A DNA stretch of 64,000 nucleotides, from the NCBI RefSeq assembly GCF_032813545.1, contig NZ_CP136520.1, forward strand, positions 3,342,001-3,406,000, given 5' to 3'. Position 1 is the first letter of the stretch. Each line of letters starts with the position of its first letter. Origin of the DNA: Nodosilinea sp. E11 (GTDB lineage: Bacteria; Cyanobacteriota; Cyanobacteriia; Phormidesmidales; Phormidesmidaceae). Of the stretch, positions 43,870 through 53,119 are shown piece after piece. A program made the position numbers and the translations under genes. Under the pieces are notes generated by a model, which saw only the letters and a program-made list of their open reading frames with translations, was not told the DNA's origin and did not search any database.

Positions 43870-43901
43870 TTCTCTCAGTCACTTAGAACCGGAGAAACCG
43901 T

Positions 43902-44279
43902 ATGTCTATAGGTAGATTGACAGCGACTTTTTGCCCAGTACTAGGCGCACCTAGCTACGACGGCGGCGGCGGTGAAGTCGTGGGTTGGCAGCAGTGCAGC
44001 CCCTGGAGTGCCCTGCTAGGTTGGCTGCCCCTTTTGGTCGATCGCAATATGCGGGGCTGCTTGCCCTACGGCACCAACCCCGAGCCGTGGCCGGGGTTTT
44101 GGTGGTCTACCGAAAATGCCGAAATTTCGCACCTCAACAGCCCCTGGTATTGGGGCGAAGCCTTCGAGAATGCCGCCCTAGTTGCGCTGGCCCACACTCT
44201 CCGCGACGTTCGGCAGGTCTACCCCATGGCCACCCCAGACCAAATTCACGATGTGCTGATCGAATACGGAGTCATTTAA
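43902..44279 (+). CDS. hypothetical protein, first early gene
   Basis: 125 residues, rich in Trp and Gly at the N-terminal part (GWQQCSPWSALLGWLP) with a helical end (VALAHTLRDVRQVYPM). The start has CCGGAG before it. Not recognised; a terminator follows. Confidence 0.6.
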   Translation: MSIGRLTATFCPVLGAPSYDGGGGEVVGWQQCSPWSALLGWLPLLVDRNMRGCLPYGTNPEPWPGFWWSTENAEISHLNSPWYWGEAFENAALVALAHTLRDVRQVYPMATPDQIHDVLIEYGVI

Positions 44280-44284
44280 AGCAA

Positions 44285-44321
44285 AGGGGCGGCCACCCTC
44301 AATAGATGCCGCCCCTTCGTT
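44285..44321 (+). terminator. terminator after the first early gene
   Basis: AGGGGCGGC and GCCGCCCCT form the stem and CGTTTTC follows. It precedes the VapE gene by about 60 bp, so VapE probably has its own promoter or antitermination. Confidence 0.65.
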
Positions 44322-44380
44322 TTCACTATTAGAGCGGGTCACTACCCCGCCACTGAAACGTAACCCTATTAACCAGAGAG

Positions 44381-46675
44381 ATGCCCGAACATACAAGCAT
44401 TTTAATGCCAGAACACCGCTCAGAGTGGGAAGCCTCGGCGGTGTTGTCAGACATCATTGACCGCAACGTATGGAGCATAGACGATCCCTCCGACGTAGAC
44501 AAATTACTCAACCGCAACACAGACAAGCGATGGAAGCACAGCACAGATTTAGCACCAGGGTGGGCAGTCGCTGGGGTTGCCCCCACTACAGGAGAGCGCA
44601 CCTTTGCCGGGGCTCAATATAAGCCAGACAACCCACCCCTAGACCCAGAGACCAAGAAGCCCCGCAAATATTTCAGCCCTAGCCGCCAGGCCCTAGCTCC
44701 ACTCTTTCTCGAAATGGAGGATAGAGACTACTGGCCCAAACTCATCACCGACACCAGCCAGGCGATCTGCATCTGTGAAGGGGCCAAGAAAGCGGGGGCA
44801 CTACTCACCGAGGGCCATCCGGCGATCAGTATCCCTGGGGTGAGCACCGGCGGCAAGCTGGGGAGGCTACGGCCAGAGCTGGAGCTGTTCTGTGCTTATG
44901 GCAGAGTCTTCTACCTGTTTTTTGACCGAGACATTATCGAGAAACGCCAGGTGAGACGCGCCCTGCACAACCTGGGGCGAATGCTCGCCGCCAAAGGGGC
45001 CATGGTCTACGTGGTGGAGTGGGATAACAAACTGAAGGGCATCGACGACGCGATCGCCGCCGGCGTCGAGGTTACCGAAAGGATCACCGCTGCCCCCACT
45101 CTCGAAGAATGGAAGGCCGACACCGACGAAAACGACACCGAAGCCCCCGAGGGTGAACCCTGCGCCTTGGCCCGTAGGTACCAAATGGTTTCGGACCGCC
45201 TAAAGAACCGCCTACGGTGGAATGAGCTGAAATCTCAAGTAGAGCTAGATGGTGAACCCTGCGACTTCGACAGCCTTCGCCTACAGCTGGCACTTTTGTA
45301 CAATATTCAGCTGCCAGACGCCGACTGCACCGCCATCTGTAGCCACATCGCCCGCCAGCAGAACTTTAGCCCCGTGGCCGAATACCTCAACCAGTGCGCC
45401 AAGCTCTACCCCGCAGATAGCGAGCTGCTTGATAGCCTGGGGCCAACGTTCTTGGGCACCACCAGCGAACTGCACCAGGTCTATCTGAGAAAAACGCTAA
45501 TCTCAGCTGTGGCCAGGGCATTCTGGCCAGGTTGCAAAGTAGACACGGTCTGCATTCTCAGTGGTGGCCAGGGCGTCGGTAAATCCAGTTTTTGGAAGAT
45601 TTTGGCAGGAGAGGAGTGGTTCGACGACACCGTAGGCAGCACCAGCGACAAAGACGAGCGGCTAAAGCTACACCAGAGCTGGTTCATCGAGTGGGCCGAA
45701 CTTGAAGCGGTCTTTAAACGCAAAGACATTTCAGCGGTCAAGGCCTTTATCACCACCCAAACCGACCAGGTGCGGCCGCCCTATGGCCGCACGGTGCAAG
45801 AGTTCAAGCGACCCAGCATCATCGTGGGCAGCACCAACGAAACCGAATTCCTGGCCGACGCCACCGGCAACCGCCGCTATTGGGTCATTCCGGTCGAAAT
45901 TCCGATGGTGCCCTTTCAGCAGCTGTCGGTCGAGCGCGATCGCATCTGGGGCGCGGTGGTTCACGCCTTCCGTAGCGGCGAACGGTGGGAGCTGCCCCAC
46001 GAGATGCACCAGGCCGCCCAAGAAGATGCCCTCAACTACGTCACCAGCGACCCATGGGAGAAAAAGATCCTCGACTACTGCGAAGACTTCAGCGAAGTGA
46101 ATACCGCCGACGTGTTAGCCGTGGGCCTGCAACTGCCCTACGACCGCCAGGGAAAGCGCGAAGAAATGCGAGTGTCCAACCTTCTGCGCATCAACGGGTG
46201 GAGGTCGGTCAGGAGGTTGGTCAACGGCAGAAGACCTAGATATTGGATAAATCCAAAGTTTGGAGAAAAGGTTGGATCAGGTTGGTCAGAGGAGGTTCAA
46301 ACCCATGTAAATGGGGGTGACCAACCTAATGACCAACCTAATGACCAACCCCCTGACCAACCTACCCAAAACGACAATCTAGAAACCGTTGACCACCGGA
46401 CATCTAGCAAGGTGACCAACCTGACCAACCTGACCAACCAAATCCCTAAGAGGGGAAATATCCAAGATGAATCTCTATGTCCCGATAGAGAGGTGTCTAT
46501 AGTTCTTCCCCCGGTAGGGGCCAAGGTCGAAATCAAGAAGGGTCGCTATGACGGCGTGGCCGCCTGGGTGGTCGCCCACGTTGACGAAAAGGTAGCCGTC
46601 AAGCGCGACGGCTGGATGATCACCCGTGAATATTTACCCGGTGAAGTGGAGGTGCTCAGCGATGCCAATGGATAG
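44381..46675 (+). CDS. DUF3854 (Toprim-like)-VapE replication primase/helicase
   Basis: 764 residues. The N-terminal part (about 95-235) is a Toprim-like DUF3854 module with ICEGAKKAGAL (Glu133) and YLFFDRDI (Asp182). The VapE superfamily-3-type ATPase follows: Walker A SGGQGVGKSSFW at 394-405, Walker B FIEWAELEAV and the arginine NRRYWVIPV. The C-terminal about 130 residues include a low-complexity part and a small strand domain (VEIKKGRYDGVAAWVVAHVD). It starts replication in mobile islands and satellites. The 3' part carries an iteron-like repeat array. Confidence 0.88.
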   Translation: MPEHTSILMPEHRSEWEASAVLSDIIDRNVWSIDDPSDVDKLLNRNTDKRWKHSTDLAPGWAVAGVAPTTGERTFAGAQYKPDNPPLDPETKKPRKYFSPSRQALAPLFLEMEDRDYWPKLITDTSQAICICEGAKKAGALLTEGHPAISIPGVSTGGKLGRLRPELELFCAYGRVFYLFFDRDIIEKRQVRRALHNLGRMLAAKGAMVYVVEWDNKLKGIDDAIAAGVEVTERITAAPTLEEWKADTDENDTEAPEGEPCALARRYQMVSDRLKNRLRWNELKSQVELDGEPCDFDSLRLQLALLYNIQLPDADCTAICSHIARQQNFSPVAEYLNQCAKLYPADSELLDSLGPTFLGTTSELHQVYLRKTLISAVARAFWPGCKVDTVCILSGGQGVGKSSFWKILAGEEWFDDTVGSTSDKDERLKLHQSWFIEWAELEAVFKRKDISAVKAFITTQTDQVRPPYGRTVQEFKRPSIIVGSTNETEFLADATGNRRYWVIPVEIPMVPFQQLSVERDRIWGAVVHAFRSGERWELPHEMHQAAQEDALNYVTSDPWEKKILDYCEDFSEVNTADVLAVGLQLPYDRQGKREEMRVSNLLRINGWRSVRRLVNGRRPRYWINPKFGEKVGSGWSEEVQTHVNGGDQPNDQPNDQPPDQPTQNDNLETVDHRTSSKVTNLTNLTNQIPKRGNIQDESLCPDREVSIVLPPVGAKVEIKKGRYDGVAAWVVAHVDEKVAVKRDGWMITREYLPGEVEVLSDANG
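46214..46440. repeat. iteron-like TGACCAACCT array inside vapE (candidate origin)
   Basis: Four direct copies at 12-bp spacing start at 46318, 46330, 46342 and 46354; three at 9-bp spacing start at 46413, 46422 and 46431; inverted copies AGGTTGGTCA lie at 46214 and 46279. The first group encodes Asp-Gln-Pro, the second Thr-Asn-Leu, because the word is read in different frames. Confidence 0.75.
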
Positions 46676-47024
46676 AAGCCGATACCCCGAGAACTGGGAA
46701 GAAATAGCACTTCAAGTTAAAGTCGCCGCTGGGTGGAGATGCTCTGGTTGTGGCAGGCCCTGCCGCGTCACTGGCCAGGGCTGGGAAGATTTTTCGGACC
46801 TGGCCCTAGGTTACTGGGCTGAAGACCTCGACCACCCCCAGCGCTTTACGCTCACGGTCGCCCACCTCGACCAAAACCCCAGCAATAACGACCCCAGCAA
46901 CCTGCGGGCACTCTGCGCCCCCTGCCACCTGCGCCACGATGCCCCCTACCGCAAAGCCAACAGCATCGCCAAACGCGAGAGAGCTGGGCAATTGCCTCTA
47001 CTGGGAGGTGCGATCGATGGGTAG
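46662..47024 (+). CDS. HNH endonuclease-type zinc protein
   Basis: 120 residues from ATG 46662 (a second ATG is six bases on). CSGCGRPC near the N-terminus and LCAPCHLRHD near the end give two metal-binding cysteine pairs; HLDQNPSNNDPSNLRAL is the HNH core. It overlaps the end of vapE by 14 bases. HNH proteins in such elements assist packaging or recombination; its role here is open. Confidence 0.72.
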   Translation: MPMDRSRYPENWEEIALQVKVAAGWRCSGCGRPCRVTGQGWEDFSDLALGYWAEDLDHPQRFTLTVAHLDQNPSNNDPSNLRALCAPCHLRHDAPYRKANSIAKRERAGQLPLLGGAIDG

Positions 47025-47466
47025 CCCCACAAAGCAATCCCTCAAGGCAATCACCCTGCACCGCCCCTGGGCCTACGCGATCGCCCACCTAGGCAAGCGC
47101 GTTGAGAATCGCGGCTGGGCTTGCCCCCTAGCCCCAGGCAGCCTAATCGCCATCCACGCGGGCAAAAAATACGACAAACAGGCTGCCGACTGGATACGGC
47201 AAACCCTGGGCCAAGACTGCCCGCCCGATGGCGATGAACACCCCACCGGAATCGTTGCGATCGCCCGATTCGTGGGCAACGTGACGGCATCAGATTCCCC
47301 CTGGTTTGTTGGCCCCATTGGCTGGCAGCTTACAGAGGTTGTGGCGATCGACCCGGTGCCATGCAGCGGGCAGCAAGGCCTTTGGTTGGTGCCTGATGTC
47401 TTGCGTCCATCCGTGCGGAAAACTTATCACCGCGAACTAATGCGCCGGCTAGTGGAGGCTCTATGA
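47017..47466 (+). CDS. ASCH-domain protein
   Basis: 149 residues from ATG 47017 with GGGAGGTG eight bases upstream. KAITLHRPWAYAIAHLGKRVEN and LIAIHAGKKYDKQ are ASCH (PUA-like) signatures. ASCH proteins bind RNA or modified nucleotides, and some are nucleases. It overlaps both neighbours by a few bases. Confidence 0.8.
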   Translation: MGSPTKQSLKAITLHRPWAYAIAHLGKRVENRGWACPLAPGSLIAIHAGKKYDKQAADWIRQTLGQDCPPDGDEHPTGIVAIARFVGNVTASDSPWFVGPIGWQLTEVVAIDPVPCSGQQGLWLVPDVLRPSVRKTYHRELMRRLVEAL

Positions 47467-47894
47467 CTGAGAAAACCAAAGCAGGCCGCCCCGCCAAATG
47501 GAGCGGCCCCACCCGAGCGATCCGCGTACCAGAGGCCCTGGCCGATCATTTGCTCGAAATTGCCCGCCAGCTCGACAACCCCCAACCCGATAACGTACAA
47601 AACCCCACCGGCTTGCCCATCTGCAAACCCGCCGCCGATGCGGCCACCATCGCCCAGGGCCTAGCCGAAGGGTGGATCGCCCCCAAACCCTTACCCCAAA
47701 CCCAAATGCTCACCAGCGAAAGTAGCAGTGGCACCTACCGCCTATTCCTCGAACCGCCCCGTGAGCTGCCCCCACAAATGGCCGCCAGCATAGATGAATA
47801 CTGCGATCGGCTGCTGGCAGGCCTAACCCAATCAGAGCAGGCCGCCCTACTCTGCCGCCTAGTCGATGAAATGGGAGAAAAAATCGATGGCTAA
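47463..47894 (+). CDS. hypothetical protein with possible RHH-type N-terminus
   Basis: 143 residues. GRPAKWSGPTRAIRVPEALADH is similar in shape to the short DNA-binding starts of plasmid and phage proteins; the rest is helical with a Pro-rich centre. ATGA coupling to the ASCH gene. No firm family. Confidence 0.55.
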   Translation: MTEKTKAGRPAKWSGPTRAIRVPEALADHLLEIARQLDNPQPDNVQNPTGLPICKPAADAATIAQGLAEGWIAPKPLPQTQMLTSESSSGTYRLFLEPPRELPPQMAASIDEYCDRLLAGLTQSEQAALLCRLVDEMGEKIDG

Positions 47895-48102
47895 ACCCTC
47901 CCCCTGGCTCACCACCGCCGCCGCCTGCGAGCGCCTGGGCATTAGCCGGTGGGTGCTGGCCACGGCCCGCAAAAACGGCGAGCTCAAGAAGGGCCAACAC
48001 TGGAAAGTTAAAAATCCTAGTGCGGCCCGGCTTACCTACCTCTGGCACTGTGAGCGCCTCGAAAAGTGGCAAAGCCAGGTTGAGACTCAGGCCGGGGCAT
48101 GA
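47887..48102 (+). CDS. excisionase-like small helix-turn-helix protein
   Basis: 71 residues from ATG 47887. LTTAAACERLGISRWVLATA and LKKGQHWKVKNPSAARLTYLW look like a HTH_17/excisionase domain with a wing. It is next to and convergent with the integrase gene, overlapping its 3' end by 16 bases. It probably directs excision. Confidence 0.7.
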   Translation: MAKPSPWLTTAAACERLGISRWVLATARKNGELKKGQHWKVKNPSAARLTYLWHCERLEKWQSQVETQAGA

Positions 48103-49163
48103 GGGCGATCGCCCCGCTCAATGCCCTGGTCATAAATGGCGCGATACACAGACTCATCTATCCATCGCCGATAGACCTTGCAGTGGGTCTCTGGCGAATG
48201 CCCCATCAGCTTTGCCCCAAACTCTGGGCTATAGCCAAACTCAAGGCATCGGCGGGCAAAAGAATGCCGCAGATCATACGCCTGGCAAAAGCCCAGCCGG
48301 TTAAAGGCCCTCGCGGTTTTTGTACCCAGCTGGGCATTGCTGCACCCTGCGATATTTTCTAGCGGCGGCATCGTCACCGCCGACAGCTCCCAGTCCGTGG
48401 CCCATTCTGGGTAGAGCGGCCAAACAAACCTCGACCCGGTTTTGGTAGCCTCATGCACCCTCACCGTAGGAAAGTCGGCCAGGTCGGCGGTGTAGACCTC
48501 ATGGGGCCGTAGGCCGTAGGTGGCCAGCATCCCAAACAGCCACCGCCACCCAGGATCAGCAATTTTGCCCCGCCAGCTCGCAATCTGCTCATCGCTGGGC
48601 AGCGCTCGCGGATCGACCGCCGACGCGCTATAGCTGCCCTTGAGCTTTGCGAACCCCTCCCCCGGCAGGCCCGCAAATTCTGCGAGCTGGCGATAAGCAT
48701 TGCAGGCCCGCAGGCGCGAGCGAGAATCTTCTTCCGTCCGTTTCTCAGCAGTCTGCTCTAGCAGGGCCAGAGTCAGCGGAGCCTCTGAAGGCAGTTTGTT
48801 AAACGGCTGCTGATAGTCGGTTTTCCATGTAATGGCGGCCCCCCGCCACCGGCGCTTAAATCGCTCTACCCAATCCCCCACAGATTCGGCACTATCGCCC
48901 CGATACTGCCCCCAATCAAACCGGCCAGCCTCTAAGGCCACGCCGATCGCCTTCGCCTGTTCCTCAGCCAGCGACAACCCCCTAGGGTTAGCAGGCAGCC
49001 CCAACGCGATCCGCTGCTGGTAGGGCGCGTCTTTCGTGCTCCCGGGGGCAGGCGGAAACGTGCCCCGAGCATAAATCTTCTGATTGAGCGCTTGCAGCCG
49101 CACACGGATTCTGCCCGCCTTAAGTCGCCCGTTGGCCCGGTTCAACCGCTCTGCAAAATCCAT
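48087..49163 (-). CDS. int: tyrosine recombinase (integrase)
   Basis: 358 residues. Catalytic residues are visible in order: Arg in TYGLRPHEV, Lys in HEATKTGSRF, His/Arg in YDLRHSFARR, His in LMGHSPETH and the nucleophile Tyr in CKVYRRW. The N-terminal part is a SAM-like core-binding domain (DYQQPFNKLPSEAP). It integrates the element at the tRNA-Cys gene 130 bp to its right. Confidence 0.93.
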   Translation of the reverse strand: MDFAERLNRANGRLKAGRIRVRLQALNQKIYARGTFPPAPGSTKDAPYQQRIALGLPANPRGLSLAEEQAKAIGVALEAGRFDWGQYRGDSAESVGDWVERFKRRWRGAAITWKTDYQQPFNKLPSEAPLTLALLEQTAEKRTEEDSRSRLRACNAYRQLAEFAGLPGEGFAKLKGSYSASAVDPRALPSDEQIASWRGKIADPGWRWLFGMLATYGLRPHEVYTADLADFPTVRVHEATKTGSRFVWPLYPEWATDWELSAVTMPPLENIAGCSNAQLGTKTARAFNRLGFCQAYDLRHSFARRCLEFGYSPEFGAKLMGHSPETHCKVYRRWIDESVYRAIYDQGIERGDRPHAPA

Positions 49164-49229
49164 GCCTAAATTTTGCCTAAAAACTTAGGCTCAATTAACT
49201 ACAAATGGCTACAACTAGCAACAATATAC

Positions 49230-49261
49230 AAAAGTAGACAGAGCCGAAAGGCCCTGTCTAC
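49230..49261 (-). terminator. terminator for tRNA-Cys supplied by the element
   Basis: On the minus strand GTAGACAG and CTGTCTAC close a hairpin with inner GGC/GCC pairs, followed by TTTTG. It is inside the element, downstream of the restored tRNA. Confidence 0.65.
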
Positions 49262-49294
49262 AGTCGTTCTGGCTCAAAAATTGCCAGCTAAAAG

Positions 49295-49367
<73 letters not shown>

Positions 49368-49420
49368 ACCTTATCAGCTATTGAGTATAGCAAACTCAGG
49401 GGCGCAATCTAGCGATCGCA

Positions 49421-50245
49421 CTAAGGAACCTGCGGCAAATCCAGCCTGGCCTGGGGCTGCTGAAACCGATAAATATCTTCCAGCACTGTTACCCAGCCCT
49501 GAGCTAACGACTCCAGCAGGCGATCGCCCTTTTCTACCGTAGCCACAGTCGGGTCGCCCAACACACCGCTGGCGCTCAGGTCGCGGGTCACCCAAGCAAA
49601 GGGCAGCGCCCCTTCCATCGTCAGCCAGCTCTCGGTGGGCAACCCCTGGGGAAATTCCGTCTGGGCCAGCTCCATCCGCACCTGCTCAGGCAGAATGGAC
49701 AGCATCAGGCTAGTTTCGGCATCTCCGGCATGGATACCCAGCTCCAGTTCTTTCTGGCTCAGCAACTCTCCGGCGCAGTTGGGCACCGCCCACACAAACA
49801 GTGGGAACACCATCAAATCGGGATGGGCCAAGTGCAGATCGCGGGCGGCAATCTCTAGCACCTGGGGTTGGCCACCGTGGGCATTGAGCAGCACCAGCTT
49901 GCGAAACCCGGCCCGATACACACTCTCGGCCACGTCATGGATCACCCGTAGCAGCGTTTCTGCCGACAGGGTGATGGTGCCTGGAAAGTGCCAGTGCTCG
50001 TTCGATTTGCCGTAGTACAGCGGCGGCAGGCTATAGGCCGGAATAGCCGGATTCAACTCTGCCAGGGCCTGACCCAACACCGTAGTGCAAATCGCACTGT
50101 CGACAGCTAACGGCAAATGGGGGCCGTGCTGCTCGATCGCTCCCATCGGCTGCACAATCACCACATTCTCGCGATCGGGCATCGCCTCAATCTCAGTCCA
50201 AGTCAGGTAGGGGAAGTAGCGATGGGGAGGAATAGGATTGTGCAT
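49421..50245 (-). CDS. creatininase-family amidohydrolase
   Basis: 274 residues from ATG 50245 (an upstream start would add 20 residues). The family's metal-binding motifs are present: MGAIEQHGPHLPLAVD, a His-containing KSNEHWHFPGT, NAHGGQPQV and IHAGDAETSLM. Creatininase-like enzymes hydrolyse amides of small cyclic compounds such as creatinine or formamidopyrimidines; the substrate here is unknown. Single gene, cytoplasmic. Confidence 0.88.
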   Translation of the reverse strand: MHNPIPPHRYFPYLTWTEIEAMPDRENVVIVQPMGAIEQHGPHLPLAVDSAICTTVLGQALAELNPAIPAYSLPPLYYGKSNEHWHFPGTITLSAETLLRVIHDVAESVYRAGFRKLVLLNAHGGQPQVLEIAARDLHLAHPDLMVFPLFVWAVPNCAGELLSQKELELGIHAGDAETSLMLSILPEQVRMELAQTEFPQGLPTESWLTMEGALPFAWVTRDLSASGVLGDPTVATVEKGDRLLESLAQGWVTVLEDIYRFQQPQARLDLPQVP

Positions 50246-50425
50246 AGTTACAAGGTGGCTTTTGCTAGGAATTCCTGACAACGTGACTTGACAGTTATGG
50301 TGCAAACAGTAACAATGAATACAGAAACAAATCGTTCATCTCCTTTGAAAGAGACGGAAGTAGAGCTCAGCTCGAAGGAACGCGCCTCTGTTTATACACC
50401 TTCACTCATTAAGGAGAGGCGGAAT

Positions 50426-50596
50426 ATGTCCTTGAAATATCGTGGCGTTGATTACGAACCTGCTGCTGCCCAGGTAGCTATTTCTGAAGAAGTCATTGGT
50501 CGTTACCGTGGCGCAGTGGCTACTCGCCACCTAGCGAAACAGGTTAAGGCCGATCACCCCCAAGGGCTAAGGTACCGTGGGGCTGCGGTTAACTAG
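50426..50596 (+). CDS. DUF4278 protein
   Basis: 56 residues from ATG 50426, chosen because AAGGAGAGG stands six bases before it; the longer frame from 50288 lacks a site. MSLKYRGVDYEPAAA and a final GLRYRGAAVN show the YRG motif of this cyanobacterial family. No function is known. A terminator follows. Confidence 0.8.
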   Translation: MSLKYRGVDYEPAAAQVAISEEVIGRYRGAVATRHLAKQVKADHPQGLRYRGAAVN

Positions 50597-50711
50597 TTAA
50601 GTTTGCCCGGTTAGGCTAAGCGAGGGCTCCAGTCAACATCAACTAGGGCCTTCGTTCTATTTCAAAGGGGCCAGAGCCATCTTAAACTCTGACTTTATCT
50701 TTGATTTAAAA

Positions 50712-50740
50712 AGAGCACCTCTACGGGGGTGCTTTTTTGT
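50712..50740 (+). terminator. Rho-independent terminator after the DUF4278 gene
   Basis: AGCACC and GGTGCT form the stem and TTTTTT follows. Confidence 0.85.
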
Positions 50741-50786
50741 GCGATAGGCTTGAGCTAGAGATACTTCGCTACGGACAGGGCAAACG

Positions 50787-52175
50787 TTGATTATTGGGAT
50801 CTACCTGCTGGGGTTGGTTACCGGAGCGCTGCTGCTGATCTGGCAGCAGCGCCGACAGCGGCGGCGAGAGCAACGGCTAGTTGCTACCCTCAAGGCAACC
50901 GATTGGCCTACAGCCCTAGGACAAGTTGAGAAACTGGTGCAAACCCATCCCCAGCAGCAGCGGCAGCTGCGATCGCTCGGCACCAGCCGCGATACTTTAG
51001 AGCACATTTTGCAAAATGCCCCCATCGGCTACCTGCAAGTAGATGAAGAAAACCAGCTGGTGTGGTGCAACGCCCAGGCCAACCGTTTGCTCAAGATGAA
51101 TCAGCCGCTGACGGGGCCAGTGCAGCGGCGGCGACTGCTGTTAGAAGTGGCCCGTTCTTACGAACTCGATGCACTGATCGAAGAAGCCCGAGAACAGCAG
51201 GCCTGCTGCCAGCAGGAGTGGATGCTTTACCAAATTTCTCCCGACCCGCTGCACCCTAAAGAAGAGCCGACCTATCCCCTGCGGGGCTATGCCATTCCCC
51301 TCGGCAACGGTGAGGTGGGGGTGTTTTTAGAGAATCGGCAGGAGGCGGCATTGCTGGTGCAGCAGCGCGATCGCTGGACGTCAGATGTCGCCCATGAGCT
51401 GAAAACTCCCCTGACTTCAATCCGTCTGGTGGCCGAAACCCTACAACCCCGAGTCGATGAAGCTCAACGGCGCTGGCTCGATCGCCTGGTCAATGAAACC
51501 ATTCGCCTCAGCAACCTGGTCGAAGACCTGCTCAACCTCAGCCGCCTCCAGGGCGATCAATTTCAGGGCCTTAACCTCAAGCCCGTTGATTTACCCCAGA
51601 TGGTGCAGCGAGCCTGGCTCAGCCTCGAACCCCTGGCCCAGGTTAAGCAGCTCGACCTAGCCTATGTCGGTCCGTCCCAGTGTTTAGTCAACCTCGACGA
51701 GCCCCTCTTCCACCGGGTACTGCTCAACCTGCTTGACAATGCCATCAAACACAGCCCTAGCGGTGCCACTATCTATGCCCGTCTAATCGTGCCTGCGATC
51801 GCCCTAACCCCTGACCTTGAGGCCGACAGCGAGGCCCCTGCCGGCCTTATCCTCGAGGTGATCGACATGGGGTCAGGCTTTAGCCCCAAAGATTTACCCT
51901 ATATTTTCGATCGGTTTTACCGAGCCGATCCCTCCCGCACCCGCAACACAGCCAACACCGATCTCAGGCCCGTAGACCCTGGGTTAACGCCGACCCTAAG
52001 CCGGGGTTCTGGATTAGGACTCGCCATTGTTAGCCAAATTATCGAAGCTCATAACGGCACCATTACCGCCGCCAACCACCCCGACCTAGGCGGAGCCTGG
52101 CTACAGCTAGAGTTACCGGTATCGGCCCTGCCCGAACATGCCAAGGGCGCGATCGGCGCTAAAGATCCTGCCTAA
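50787..52175 (+). CDS. sphS: PhoR/SphS-like sensor histidine kinase
   Basis: 462 residues from a TTG start. One membrane helix at 3-18, a PAS-like region about 68-185 (NAPIGYLQVDEENQLVWC), a HisKA domain with His203 in SDVAHELKTPLTS, and a HATPase_c domain with LLNLLDNAIKHS and GLGLAIVSQIIEAHNG. The one-helix plus PAS layout matches cyanobacterial SphS, the phosphate sensor. No response regulator is adjacent, so the assignment is by architecture. Confidence 0.72.
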   Translation: MIIGIYLLGLVTGALLLIWQQRRQRRREQRLVATLKATDWPTALGQVEKLVQTHPQQQRQLRSLGTSRDTLEHILQNAPIGYLQVDEENQLVWCNAQANRLLKMNQPLTGPVQRRRLLLEVARSYELDALIEEAREQQACCQQEWMLYQISPDPLHPKEEPTYPLRGYAIPLGNGEVGVFLENRQEAALLVQQRDRWTSDVAHELKTPLTSIRLVAETLQPRVDEAQRRWLDRLVNETIRLSNLVEDLLNLSRLQGDQFQGLNLKPVDLPQMVQRAWLSLEPLAQVKQLDLAYVGPSQCLVNLDEPLFHRVLLNLLDNAIKHSPSGATIYARLIVPAIALTPDLEADSEAPAGLILEVIDMGSGFSPKDLPYIFDRFYRADPSRTRNTANTDLRPVDPGLTPTLSRGSGLGLAIVSQIIEAHNGTITAANHPDLGGAWLQLELPVSALPEHAKGAIGAKDPA

Positions 52176-52317
52176 ATTGCTGGAACTCCCACCGCCAGGC
52201 GCATTCGTCGGCCGCTTCACTGAGAACTTATACTCAGCCACCCTCAATTGCTGCCATAATCATTAAGCGGGTTCAAATAATCTCTAGCGTTTTCCCCGCA
52301 TTGCATTGACTTCGGCT

Positions 52318-53103
52318 ATGTCAGAACGGCTCCAAAAAATTCTTTCCCAGTATGGGGTTGCCTCTCGACGGCAGGCCGAGCAGCTGATTGAAGCTGGGCA
52401 AGTCATGGTCAATGGAGAGGTCGCCCACCTAGGCCAGCGGGCCGATCCTAACTGCGATCGCATTGAGGTCAACCACCGCCCCATCCAGGCGCATCATCGC
52501 CCGACCCAGCACTATCTGCTGCTGCACAAACCCCGAGGCATGGTCTCTACCTGTGCCGATCCCGAAGGCAGACCCACCGTGCTCACTGCCCTGTCCCCCG
52601 ACCTCCATACCGTCGGCATCCACCCAGTGGGGCGGCTCGATGCCTACACGACCGGGGCACTATTGCTGACTAACGACGGTGACTTTACCTTTAGGCTCAC
52701 CCACCCCCGTCATGACGTCTCTAAAACCTACCGAGTGCGGCTAGAGGGTCAGGTAACTGCAGCAACGTTAAAAGCGTGGCGTCAGGGTATTTGGCTCGAC
52801 CACAGCCCCACTCGCCCGGCCCGCGTAGAGGTGATTTCTGCCGGCTCCACCGATACCCACCTGGAGGTCATTCTTCAGGAAGGGCGCAACCGCCAAATTC
52901 GTCGAGTCGCCCAGGCCCTGGGGCATCGAGTGCTAGACTTACACCGGGTTGCGGTGGGCTCAGTCCATCTAGGCAACCTGGATGTGGGGGCTTACAGGGC
53001 TTTATCATCTGCCGAAATTGAGGCATTATTAGCTGAGTCATGGGTTCAATCAGACTCCGCCGCTTGTCTGCCTCAGTCATCAGTTAGCCATTCGCCGTCT
53101 TGA
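52318..53103 (+). CDS. RluB/RsuA-family pseudouridine synthase
   Basis: 261 residues from ATG 52318 (a TTG lies four codons earlier). An S4 RNA-binding domain at 1-60 (ERLQKILSQYGVASRRQAEQ) and the catalytic core GRLDAYTTGALLLTNDGD, whose Asp attacks uridine, then RNRQIRRVAQALGHRV. It modifies rRNA, either 16S or 23S; the subtype cannot be fixed here. It is 16 bp before the RodZ-like gene and probably co-transcribed. Confidence 0.88.
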   Translation: MSERLQKILSQYGVASRRQAEQLIEAGQVMVNGEVAHLGQRADPNCDRIEVNHRPIQAHHRPTQHYLLLHKPRGMVSTCADPEGRPTVLTALSPDLHTVGIHPVGRLDAYTTGALLLTNDGDFTFRLTHPRHDVSKTYRVRLEGQVTAATLKAWRQGIWLDHSPTRPARVEVISAGSTDTHLEVILQEGRNRQIRRVAQALGHRVLDLHRVAVGSVHLGNLDVGAYRALSSAEIEALLAESWVQSDSAACLPQSSVSHSPS

Positions 53104-53119
53104 GCTAAATTCTCCCTGT

